The notes: generated by a model not told the origin, from the sequence alone. A stretch of DNA of 5,230 bases from DAOSEC01 sp035362935 (GCA_035362935.1 DAOSEC010000039.1:1-5230); one strand, 5' to 3'. Shown: positions 1 to 5,206, counted from the first letter of the stretch. Program-made: numbers and translations.

Positions 1-254
1 TAATAAATATAAAAATTATTTCCCAAAATTTGTTGACTTAGAATAGTTAGTCTCCAAAGTTTTTAATTTCTTAAATAAGTATCATATTTGTCAAATATTC
101 TAATCACAATAATAAAATATCGTGTTACATACCCTCATTAAGCATCACTCCAGATTAAATATTTTTAGATGTTCTTTTTGTATATCGTTATTTAATAAAT
201 AAGACGATTGTAATTATAAAAATCCCCAAATTAAATTGCTTTATAATGTATACA
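1..254. other. A/T-rich region without an intact gene; possible decayed coding
   Basis: No intact gene is visible on either strand. I count 69 G+C in bases 1-300 (23%). Short minus-strand stretches read like protein but in shifting frames. One, ending in TAA at 190-188, has a hydrophobic tail FNLGIFIITIVLFIK. Another is open from 213 to a TGA at 147-145 (22 residues ending KEHLKIFNLE), and its stop overlaps an ATG. The ATGs that follow give only 6- and 12-residue peptides. A 15-bp palindrome, ATATTTG-T-CAAATAT, sits at 84-98. I see no convincing promoter, terminator or RNA gene. This may be eroded coding sequence continuing from the small frames to its right, but chance open frames in A/T-rich DNA are also possible. 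Confidence 0.4.
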
Positions 255-270
255 TCATTTACACAAAATT

Positions 271-300
271 GTTGACACTACCTTAGAGTTATTTGTCAAC
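271..300. repeat. Inverted repeat GTTGACA / TGTCAAC
   Basis: Perfect 7-base arms at 271-277 and 294-300 are separated by 16 bases. It lies inside the interrupted small reading frame. Each arm contains a TTGACA-like hexamer, one per strand, but neither has a -10 box at the right distance. It may be a protein site or chance. Confidence 0.35.
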
Positions 301-303
301 TCA

Positions 304-329
304 ACAACACATGCAAAAAACTGTGTTGT
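304..329. repeat. Hairpin ACAACACA / TGTGTTGT
   Basis: Perfect 8-bp stem (304-311 with 322-329) around a 10-base loop, directly beside the preceding inverted repeat. It has no T-run after the stem on either strand, so it is not a normal terminator. It falls inside the interrupted small reading frame. Confidence 0.4.
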
Positions 330-483
330 GCTAACCATTTTGATACAATTCATACCCCCTGTCATAACATTCGTAATCCTATTCTTTTTTGCGTACCTCC
401 AGGCAGAAATCATACACATTTAAATTGTTAAAACAAGAAAAAATGATGAACTTCTTTTCCCCATGGTTTACTCCTTAATTACT

Positions 484-670
484 TCAAATTCTTTCATTTA
501 GTCGTTCAAGTTGTGACCTTTAAAATTTGATAGATTTTTATATTTTCGTTTTTACCACGATATAGTATATCTATGTTGGAAAAGTATTTCTCTAACAATT
601 CAAATTTAACAATGAGAAGCACTTGCGAGACCATCTTTTCAGTTACATTTTTCGGATGAGACATCATCAT
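484..670 (-). pseudogene. Small helical protein, apparently frameshifted near its end
   Basis: I do not recognise this gene. An open frame starts at ATG 670 (two more ATGs follow at once), 17 bases after the signal peptidase stop, and ends at TGA 508-506 after 54 residues. Dropping one G of the GG at 518-517 would join ...YQILK to SQLERLNERI and end at TGA 486-484, giving 61 residues. The repaired stop sits 7 bases before the ribosome site of the next small gene, the tight spacing expected in an operon, which favours the repaired version. The predicted product is charged and helical with no membrane segment. No good ribosome site precedes the ATG, which weakens the call. Its size recalls Spo0E-like small regulators, but their SQxLD signature is absent, so I do not assign it. 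Confidence 0.38.
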
Positions 671-687
671 ACTTAATCACACTGTTT

Positions 688-1332
688 CTAGAAAATGATG
701 ATTACTTTTCCAACAATTTGGTTTTTTCGTACAAGTCCAAAATATCTACTATCATAAGATAATTCAACATTGTCGCCTACTACGAAGAAAAAGTCATCCG
801 GTAGTTTCGTCAAATCTTGACTGATAAGTTCAAGAAACTCAAAATATACTCGCTCTGTCAAAAGAAACTCCATTTGATTTAGTGTAATTCTATTTCCATT
901 TAATGTAAATGGATCTCCTGGTGAAGCTACTATTCTCTTGAAAATATGCTTATAATCTCTCACGTCATCATGGTCTAGTTCTATAACCACTAAATCATTG
1001 TTTTTTGATTCAAAACTATTCTGGTAAACCAAAATTAGATTTCTATCTTTGATTGTTGGTATCATTGACTCTCCATAACCAATCATCAGTATAAAAATTG
1101 TAGAAAATAAAATACCTACCATAGAAATGGCAATCATTATGAACATATATATTTGGCGTACATTAACCTTAATAGATATAATTAAGCAAGCATATGAAAA
1201 AAAGAATAATAGAATCATGAGTGTGTTAATTTTACCGGGTATCAATAAAAACAACATAACTGACAATATCAAGTATATTGATAGTATAAGTTGCTTTCGA
1301 GTGACTCTACTTATTTGAATTTTTTTTGGCAT
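688..1332 (-). CDS. Type I signal peptidase with extended membrane N-terminus
   Basis: Membrane serine peptidase that removes signal peptides from exported proteins. The 214-residue product carries the bacterial Ser/Lys family boxes: GESMIPT with nucleophile Ser89, the DLVVIE strand (113-118), KRIVASPGD with general-base Lys132, and GDN-(N3)-SYDSR at 186-196. Lys rather than His in the third box places it with bacterial-type enzymes, not the SipW/ER type. Three hydrophobic segments precede the catalytic part, roughly residues 14-32, 36-55 and 61-84; Gram-positive family members usually have one and E. coli's has two. Ribosome site AGGAG (1347-1343) is 10 bases before the ATG. A weak -10 (TACAAT, 1401-1396) is the only promoter candidate seen nearby. 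No terminator follows, so the transcript probably runs into the small frames to the left. Family assignment is firm; its substrates are unknown. Confidence 0.93.
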   Translation of the reverse strand: MPKKIQISRVTRKQLILSIYLILSVMLFLLIPGKINTLMILLFFFSYACLIISIKVNVRQIYMFIMIAISMVGILFSTIFILMIGYGESMIPTIKDRNLILVYQNSFESKNNDLVVIELDHDDVRDYKHIFKRIVASPGDPFTLNGNRITLNQMEFLLTERVYFEFLELISQDLTKLPDDFFFVVGDNVELSYDSRYFGLVRKNQIVGKVIIIF

Positions 1333-1363
1333 ATTATTTCTGCTCCTAGTAAAAACAGTTCCT

Positions 1364-1510
1364 TTATATTCGAGTAAGCTCTATTTTTCTGTTTAATTGT
1401 ATCTAAATAATGCGTTGACCAAAGATAGCCGAAAATTCATAATAATTGTTAGCATTTTTGATAAAAGTATCTATGGATTTTACACCAATTATGGCTTCAT
1501 TACTTCCGTT
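1364..1510 (-). pseudogene. Unidentified gene remnant with an in-frame TAG
   Basis: Between the HNH gene and the signal peptidase gene one minus-strand frame reads like protein. It is open from 1510, just after a TAA at 1513-1511, and gives a 36-residue stretch beginning NGSNEAIIGVKSIDTFIKNA, stopped by TAG at 1405-1403. It then continues in frame with IQLNRKIELTRI to TAA at 1366-1364. It has no start codon with a ribosome site. A frameshift near 1511 could join it to an ATG at 1518 (MVKRK). I cannot name the family. Balanced residues and absence of low-complexity sequence suggest a former gene rather than chance, but the evidence is compositional only. The interval also lacks a clear terminator for the HNH gene. 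Confidence 0.35.
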
Positions 1511-1527
1511 TTACCATATGATTTACT

Positions 1528-1932
1528 TTAACGAAAACTCTTGCTTTGAACTGCTTTCCAATCAACTCGCTTACCAGTTCTTAAACTTTTTATTCCATAC
1601 CCATACCCAGGTGAAATATCGCATTTAACAACTTGGTAACTAACATCATTAATTTTAAAGTTTAGTAAATCGCTTTTTGTAGAATTATTGCTTTGATGCA
1701 TAGGTTCATAATTGTTTAAATGATCCTTTCCCCCTTGTGCTTCTGGCATGATATGATCTACACTCCAGCCATAATTATAAGACTCTCCGGTTCCATTCGG
1801 TCGTATCCTTTTCGTTTTCAAGTCTCCATAATCATCTCTATAAATGTAAGTACCGAAGCAATCTGTTGCCCATATTTTGTTTCCATATACATATTCCCAC
1901 AACATTAATGCGGTATCTTTATCAACTTTCAT
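1528..1932 (-). CDS. Small HNH endonuclease
   Basis: Predicted metal-dependent DNA nuclease of 134 residues. The HNH (beta-beta-alpha metal) core is seen as GWSVDHIMP (Asp59-His60), then GGKDHLNN (Asn74) and HQSNNSTK (His79, Asn83, Lys86). No CxxC zinc knuckle is present. The N-terminal part (LWEYVYGNKIWATDCFGTYI and onward) resembles the lead-in of stand-alone HNH proteins found in phages and mobile DNA. A C-terminal tail of about 45 residues contains a short Gly/Tyr-rich patch, SPGYGYGIKS. No signal peptide or membrane segment. The start is well supported: AAAGGAGG (1948-1941) lies 8 bases before the ATG. It has its own probable promoter and stands alone. It could be a homing-type or defence-associated nuclease, but no intron, methyltransferase or immunity partner is visible. 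HNH assignment is strong; the biological role is unknown. Confidence 0.88.
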   Translation of the reverse strand: MKVDKDTALMLWEYVYGNKIWATDCFGTYIYRDDYGDLKTKRIRPNGTGESYNYGWSVDHIMPEAQGGKDHLNNYEPMHQSNNSTKSDLLNFKINDVSYQVVKCDISPGYGYGIKSLRTGKRVDWKAVQSKSFR

Positions 1933-1987
1933 ATAGTAATCCTCCTTTCTTTCGTATTATCTATGGACTAATAGATATCTTTATTTT

Positions 1988-2017
1988 ATCATACTGGTGA
2001 AATAATCCCTTACACAA
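1988..2017 (-). promoter_or_regulatory. Probable promoter of the HNH gene
   Basis: Minus-strand TTGTGT (2017-2012), an 18-base spacer and TATGAT (1993-1988). The -10 is good and the -35 poor. It lies about 55 bases before the start codon, in the gap after the peptidase terminator. Confidence 0.45.
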
Positions 2018-2077
2018 TTTTGGTTGAATTGACGGGTATGAATTGCCATTATTTATAAGTTTTTTAATTATTTACAC

Positions 2078-2100
2078 AAAAAAAGATGCTTTCGCTTCTT
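2078..2100 (-). terminator. Terminator of the C39-like peptidase gene
   Basis: The minus strand reads AAGAAGC-GAAA-GCATCTT followed by T's: six pairs with one A-A mismatch, a GNRA-type tetraloop and a seven-base T-run (2084-2078 on the plus strand as A's). The hairpin overlaps the peptidase stop codon (2101-2099). Confidence 0.7.
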
Positions 2101-3457
2101 AGTTAATAATATATACGATACCTTTCCACGTTCTCATAAATACTTCAAGTGGAAATTCATAATATACAAAAAGTGGATTTCCTTCTCCATCATTGCCAAA
2201 CCTTGAATTAATATTTGGATCATTGACAATAACAAAAATATCACCATCATCTGTAATGCGGTATCCTCTTACTACGATTAAGTGTCCACCAGTGGTATAT
2301 ACTCCCATATCACCACTCACACTAGCAGCAACCGGTCCAACATTCACCAAGTGATGCATTAGTTCTTCAAAAGAATACATGATACCTACATAGGATGTTT
2401 CACTAAAACTAGACATTCCAACCGTGTTAAATACCCAGTTCCCATAAATGTTTGCACCATAGTCTCGGAATAATCCTGCAGTATAGCGGTGAGGTAGTTC
2501 ATCATTGGATGAAAAATCATGCCCTTTATACATCAGTAGCATCGCAGCTGAAGTTGGACTACAGATGCTGTTACCAATCGTAGGAACTGCTTGTTGATTT
2601 AACATTGGCACATCATAATCAACAAACTTCGGTAAATCCACTACACTTGGTTTATACTCATGATTTGGAATTGTTAATGCAAAGGCTACTAGTTCTAGTT
2701 TTGGACTATCAATCGTAGGATTTGCCCGGTCTAAGAATACTCGATATTGAAACTTACTTGCTAATTTTGAATTTAATATAATAATTTCATCGATAGAAAT
2801 TCTTGCAAAACTATCTGATACATTTAAACTCGCATTGTTTTTCCCAAGTCCCCATGGGCGGTAGGAAAAGTATCTACTCCACGAACCATCGATCATGACT
2901 CTTACCTGTAGTTCAACCGTAGCGTTTGAGGATGACAACGCTCCCCAAGACCCAACCATTCTCGTAAATGGAGTTGCATCGATTTCCTCTGATGTATACC
3001 ATCCATACGTTTCCCCTTCGATAAGTTCTAATCGGTCATTCACTAATCTTACCTTATTAAACGAAGAATCGCTTAAGTTTTTCGCATATTCTACGAATTG
3101 ATGATCTCTAATAAATGGATTCACTATTTCTTTTTTCATTACGGTTACCTCTAGTAATATGGTATTTGAATATTTCTCAGTTGTGACAGTTGCTTCTAAG
3201 CGAACTATGGAGTCATAACTTAACTGTCTTACTTTACCTGTTACATCAATGACGTTTCCATTGGATGTTGTCCATACCACATCATACGTTTTTCCTTTAA
3301 ACTCCATAACTTTGGGTAAATTGATATCGCTACTTACCTCTAAAGGTAGTGTAATTTGTTGTTCCATTGACGCAACAAACTCATCTTGTTCAGTGATCTT
3401 CAAACAACCCGTTAATGATAACAACAATAAAATCATAATGAATATAGTTCGTTTCAT
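2099..3457 (-). CDS. Secreted lipoprotein with atrophied Ig domain and C39-like cysteine peptidase domain
   Basis: Predicted surface lipoprotein of 452 residues. The N-terminus is a lipoprotein signal peptide with lipobox LTGC, so Cys18 would be lipidated. Residues about 31-106 look like an atrophied bacterial Ig domain (VVWTTSNG near residue 60, LEATVTT near 88). Residues about 136-261 form a beta-rich module containing VGSWGAL and GSWSRYFSYRPWG. The last 170 residues match the C39-like (Peptidase_C39_2) fold: YDVPMLNQQ, catalytic Cys299 in ICSPTSAAM, His392 in GGHLIVVRGY and Asp413 in VNDPN. This order, beta module then C39 domain, is known in actinobacterial secreted proteins. The likely role is cleavage of a peptide or peptidoglycan-linked substrate outside the cell; the substrate is unknown. 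The start is ATG 3457, with GAGGG 8 bases upstream; an in-frame TTG at 3484 abuts the promoter -10 box and cannot be the start. It is a single-gene unit with its own promoter and terminator. Confidence 0.88.
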   Translation of the reverse strand: MKRTIFIMILLLLSLTGCLKITEQDEFVASMEQQITLPLEVSSDINLPKVMEFKGKTYDVVWTTSNGNVIDVTGKVRQLSYDSIVRLEATVTTEKYSNTILLEVTVMKKEIVNPFIRDHQFVEYAKNLSDSSFNKVRLVNDRLELIEGETYGWYTSEEIDATPFTRMVGSWGALSSSNATVELQVRVMIDGSWSRYFSYRPWGLGKNNASLNVSDSFARISIDEIIILNSKLASKFQYRVFLDRANPTIDSPKLELVAFALTIPNHEYKPSVVDLPKFVDYDVPMLNQQAVPTIGNSICSPTSAAMLLMYKGHDFSSNDELPHRYTAGLFRDYGANIYGNWVFNTVGMSSFSETSYVGIMYSFEELMHHLVNVGPVAASVSGDMGVYTTGGHLIVVRGYRITDDGDIFVIVNDPNINSRFGNDGEGNPLFVYYEFPLEVFMRTWKGIVYIIN

Positions 3458-3465
3458 AGTATGTT

Positions 3466-3470
3466 CCCTC
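3466..3470 (-). promoter_or_regulatory. Ribosome site that sets the peptidase start
   Basis: Minus-strand GAGGG, 8 bases before ATG 3457. It supports this ATG over the upstream in-frame TTG at 3484, which lies next to the -10 box. Confidence 0.75.
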
Positions 3471-3484
3471 AATCTCTCTTTCAA

Positions 3485-3513
3485 ATTATACTAAAATACG
3501 GTGTAATGGTCAA
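3485..3513 (-). promoter_or_regulatory. Promoter of the C39-like peptidase gene
   Basis: Minus-strand TTGACC (3513-3508), a 17-base spacer and TATAAT (3490-3485). This is a near-perfect housekeeping promoter. Transcription would begin near 3478, leaving a leader of about 20 bases before the ATG. Confidence 0.88.
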
Positions 3514-3534
3514 GCATATGCGTTAGTTCTATTC

Positions 3535-3570
3535 AAAAAGGAAAGAAGTCTCTACAATGTAGAGACCTCT
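3535..3570 (-). terminator. Terminator of nanE
   Basis: The minus strand forms a 12-bp stem, AGAGGTCTCTAC with GTAGAGACTTCT (one G-U pair), around an ATT loop, followed by a T-rich tract ending in TTTTT. On the plus strand the G-U pair becomes A-C, so the stem favours minus-strand transcripts. Confidence 0.82.
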
Positions 3571-3595
3571 AAGGAAGAATATATATTGAAAAAAG

Positions 3596-4264
3596 TTAAG
3601 CCTTCATGATATTAACAAAGTTTCTTGTGATGAACTGTGGTCTAGTAATCGCTGAACCAATCACAACTGCGAATGGGTGTTCCTTTAGTACTTTCTTCAA
3701 ATCGCATTTATCGTTAATGCGACCTTCTGCGATAACAGGGATTGTTAAACTAGCAACGCATTCGCGAATTAATTTTACATCTGGTCCTTTGCATTTTCTC
3801 GAGTAGGTTGTATACCCTGATAGTGTGGTCGAGACACAATCAAACCCCAAACTTTGCGCATTTTTTGCTTCTTCAACCGTAGAGATATCAGCCATCGCAA
3901 GTTTTCCATGCTTATGAATGAGATCAACCAAATCTTTTAAGTTTTGATCGTTATTACGTTTTCTCATAGTAGCATCAATTGCGATCATCTCACAACTTGC
4001 CTTAATCAAAGCTTCTACTTCTCGCTTCGTTGGAGTAATGTAGATGTCTGAGTTTGTATAAACCTCTTTGATTAATCCGATGATTGGTAAGTCTGTTGCT
4101 TTTTTGATTGCTTCGATATCGGTTACACTGTTTGACCTAATCGCTGCAGCCCCACCTTGTTTGGCTGCGATCGCCATTTTAGCCATAAAATCCGCACCAA
4201 ACAGTGGTTCATCTGGTAATGCTTGGCAAGAGACTATTAATTGATTTTTAATTTTATCAAACAT
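3596..4264 (-). CDS. nanE: N-acetylmannosamine-6-phosphate 2-epimerase
   Basis: Cytoplasmic TIM-barrel enzyme that converts ManNAc-6-phosphate to GlcNAc-6-phosphate, the step joining sialic acid and ManNAc breakdown to amino-sugar metabolism. At 222 residues it is full length for the family. Residues known as catalytic or phosphate/sugar-binding in Clostridium NanE are present at the same numbers: Gln14 (VSCQALP), Arg43 (AIRSNS), Lys66 (GLIKEVY), Asp126 (MADIST), Glu180 (VIAEGRI) and Arg208 (GSAITRP). Ribosome site AGGAG (4274-4270) is 5 bases before the ATG. It has its own promoter, with an operator-like palindrome over the -35 box, and its own terminator, so it is transcribed alone. The usual partners nanA, nanK, nagA and a sialic acid transporter are not in the window. 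The GntR/HutC regulator directly upstream is its likely controller. Confidence 0.96.
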   Translation of the reverse strand: MFDKIKNQLIVSCQALPDEPLFGADFMAKMAIAAKQGGAAAIRSNSVTDIEAIKKATDLPIIGLIKEVYTNSDIYITPTKREVEALIKASCEMIAIDATMRKRNNDQNLKDLVDLIHKHGKLAMADISTVEEAKNAQSLGFDCVSTTLSGYTTYSRKCKGPDVKLIRECVASLTIPVIAEGRINDKCDLKKVLKEHPFAVVIGSAITRPQFITRNFVNIMKA

Positions 4265-4298
4265 ATTAGCTCCTAAATATATTGTATTTCTTATATAT

Positions 4299-4327
4299 AT
4301 TATACCACATTCATTTTTAATTGTCTA
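4299..4327 (-). promoter_or_regulatory. Promoter of nanE
   Basis: Minus-strand TAGACA (4327-4322), a 17-base spacer and TATAAT (4304-4299). The -35 differs from consensus at one base. Its -35 lies within a palindromic operator candidate. Confidence 0.85.
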
Positions 4328-4334
4328 TACATTT
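4319..4334. promoter_or_regulatory. Candidate HutC-type operator over the nanE -35 box
   Basis: The minus strand reads AAATGTATAGACAATT, a 16-bp imperfect palindrome with 12 of 16 positions symmetric. Its core GTATAGAC fits GT-N-TA-N-AC, the operator pattern reported for the HutC subfamily of GntR regulators. The upstream gene encodes just such a regulator. Position over the -35 box implies repression. The match is seen in the sequence; binding is inferred. Confidence 0.6.
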
Positions 4335-4361
4335 AAAACATAAATATTGATTCTTTTTAAC

Positions 4362-4387
4362 AAAAAAGTCTGGTAAAACCAGACTTT
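4362..4387 (-). terminator. Terminator of the GntR-family regulator gene
   Basis: The minus strand forms a perfect 10-bp stem, AAAGTCTGGT with ACCAGACTTT, around a TTT loop and ending in a run of six T's. It begins 5 bases after the regulator stop codon and separates the regulator from nanE. Confidence 0.92.
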
Positions 4388-4392
4388 ATTTG

Positions 4393-5112
4393 TTATCTAA
4401 ATGAACGTTGAACAAATCGATATTGATCAGATCGATAGTATCCTCTACCATACTCAAATGGTCTTCCGTTTTCCAAACATGTAACAATACTGACATAAAT
4501 CAACGCTTCTCCATCTTCGATTTGTAACAAATCTGATACAGGCTTTGTTGCGAGTCTTGCTTCAATCTTTTGCGTACAATATCCAATGCGATATCCTAAC
4601 ACCGATTCAATGTGATTGTAAAACGATCCATTGAACACTTTTTTGTCAAGCTTTGGAAATAGCGATTGAGGAAAATAAAGTTCTTCGTAAAGAATAGGAA
4701 TGTCATCTCCTAATCGAACACGTCTTAAGTAATACACCTTATCACCAGGTTGAATCGATAATCGGTTTGCAACTTTATCAGTAGCTTCAATTAACTTAAA
4801 CGATACGATTTGATTGGAAACAACACGGTTAATGCTTTTCATTTCTTCAGAAAATCCAACCAAACCATAAATCTTCTTTTCAATCTTTGTATTGCTTACA
4901 AATGTTCCTTTTCCTTTGTGACGATATAAATATCCAGAGTTAACTAAATTGTTCAAAGCTTGACGAACTGTCATTCTAGAAACTCCGTATTTGTCTTTTA
5001 ACGTATTTTCACTCTCAACCAAGTCACCTTGTTTTAGTTTACCGGTATCAATCAATTCCTTTAAATCATCTTCAATAATTTGATACATCATTTTTTGTTT
5101 TGTAGCGGGCAT
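4393..5112 (-). CDS. GntR-family transcriptional regulator, HutC subfamily
   Basis: DNA-binding regulator of 239 residues, the usual HutC-subfamily length. Residues about 7-72 are the winged helix: SENTLKDKYGVSRMTVRQAL is the helix-turn-helix and GYLYRHKGKGTFV the wing. Residues about 85-239 are a UTRA ligand-binding domain, with the family marks YEELYFP (142-148) and EYGRGYYRSDQYRF (220-233). UTRA domains of NagR/DasR-type relatives sense amino-sugar phosphates. With nanE next door, GlcNAc-6-phosphate or ManNAc-6-phosphate is a reasonable but unproven ligand. I choose ATG 5112, which has GAGGTG 6 bases upstream; a GTG at 5121 would lie inside that ribosome site and would add only three residues. 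A consensus promoter with a palindromic spacer precedes it, suggesting autoregulation. A strong terminator follows it. Confidence 0.93.
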   Translation of the reverse strand: MPATKQKMMYQIIEDDLKELIDTGKLKQGDLVESENTLKDKYGVSRMTVRQALNNLVNSGYLYRHKGKGTFVSNTKIEKKIYGLVGFSEEMKSINRVVSNQIVSFKLIEATDKVANRLSIQPGDKVYYLRRVRLGDDIPILYEELYFPQSLFPKLDKKVFNGSFYNHIESVLGYRIGYCTQKIEARLATKPVSDLLQIEDGEALIYVSIVTCLENGRPFEYGRGYYRSDQYRFVQRSFR

Positions 5113-5118
5113 TACATT

Positions 5119-5124
5119 CACCTC
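5119..5124 (-). promoter_or_regulatory. Ribosome site that sets the regulator start
   Basis: Minus-strand GAGGTG, 6 bases before ATG 5112. The alternative GTG start at 5121-5119 is part of this site, so ATG 5112 is preferred. Confidence 0.7.
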
Positions 5125-5132
5125 AATTTTAA

Positions 5133-5161
5133 ATTATATCATTTGATGAAATGATTGTCAA
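5133..5161 (-). promoter_or_regulatory. Consensus promoter of the GntR-family regulator gene
   Basis: Minus-strand TTGACA (5161-5156), exactly 17 bases, then TATAAT (5138-5133). This is a perfect match to the housekeeping sigma-factor consensus, followed by a leader of about 15-20 bases. Confidence 0.93.
5138..5155. promoter_or_regulatory. Palindrome within the gntR promoter, candidate operator
   Basis: Perfect 7-base arms ATCATTT and AAATGAT around a 4-base centre. It fills the whole spacer between the -35 and -10 boxes and shares one base with the -10. A bound protein there would block RNA polymerase. It does not contain the HutC core GT-N-TA-N-AC, so it may serve a different repressor, or the same regulator with relaxed specificity. 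Confidence 0.55.
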
Positions 5162-5206
5162 AGTAGATAATGAAATTCTTCGTGTAAAATAGTTTTGGGT
5201 AAATAC

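Larger units (their letters stand above)
255..464 (-). pseudogene. Small membrane or secreted protein gene interrupted by an in-frame TAA
   Basis: I do not recognise this gene. A strong ribosome site AAGGAG (476-471) lies 6 bases before ATG at 464. The frame reads MGKRSSSFFLVLTI, meets TAA at 422-420, and continues directly in the same frame from ATG at 419 for 54 more residues to TGA at 257-255. Without the TAA it would be 69 codons, with a basic start, a hydrophobic stretch spanning the stop (FFLVLTI then MCMIS), and a mostly polar remainder with three more cysteines. That shape suggests a signal peptide or single membrane anchor. It follows the signal peptidase gene on the same strand, so it could be a substrate or partner, but that is inference from position only. 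Alternatives are a sequencing error, a true pseudogene, or two separate peptides; the second ATG has no ribosome site of its own. Confidence 0.45.

Noticed and set aside
304..329. Hairpin considered as the terminator of the signal peptidase operon
   Set aside because: The T-run is in the loop, not after the stem, on the minus strand; the bases after the stem are mixed.
468..497. Nine-codon frame MKEFEVIKE ending at the ribosome site of the next small gene
   Set aside because: It has no ribosome site of its own and overlaps the end of the probable frameshifted gene in another frame.
506..670. Use of TGA as tryptophan (Mycoplasma code)
   Set aside because: The clear genes use TGG for tryptophan and end at TAA or TAG; reading through TGA here gives no recognisable product.
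1127..1318. Plus-strand open frame of 63 codons
   Set aside because: It lies opposite the membrane segments of the signal peptidase gene, has no ribosome site, and is a shadow of that gene.
1446..1628. Plus-strand open frame of 60 codons
   Set aside because: It overlaps the HNH gene and the remnant beside it on the other strand, with no ribosome site or recognisable product.
1720..1908. Plus-strand open frame of 62 codons
   Set aside because: It lies wholly inside the HNH gene on the opposite strand.
346..2045. 12-base inverted repeat GGGTATGAATTG (plus at about 2034-2045, minus at about 346-357), considered as ends of an insertion
   Set aside because: The flanks do not match beyond the 12 bases, no target duplication or transposase is visible, and such a match is expected by chance in 5 kb of A/T-rich DNA.
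2895..3101. Plus-strand open frame of 68 codons
   Set aside because: It is antisense to the beta-rich module of the peptidase gene, with no start signals.
3249..3494. Plus-strand open frame of 81 codons
   Set aside because: It is antisense to the peptidase N-terminus and runs into its promoter; no ribosome site.
3606..3806. Plus-strand open frame of 66 codons
   Set aside because: It is a shadow of nanE, whose own frame has all its catalytic residues.
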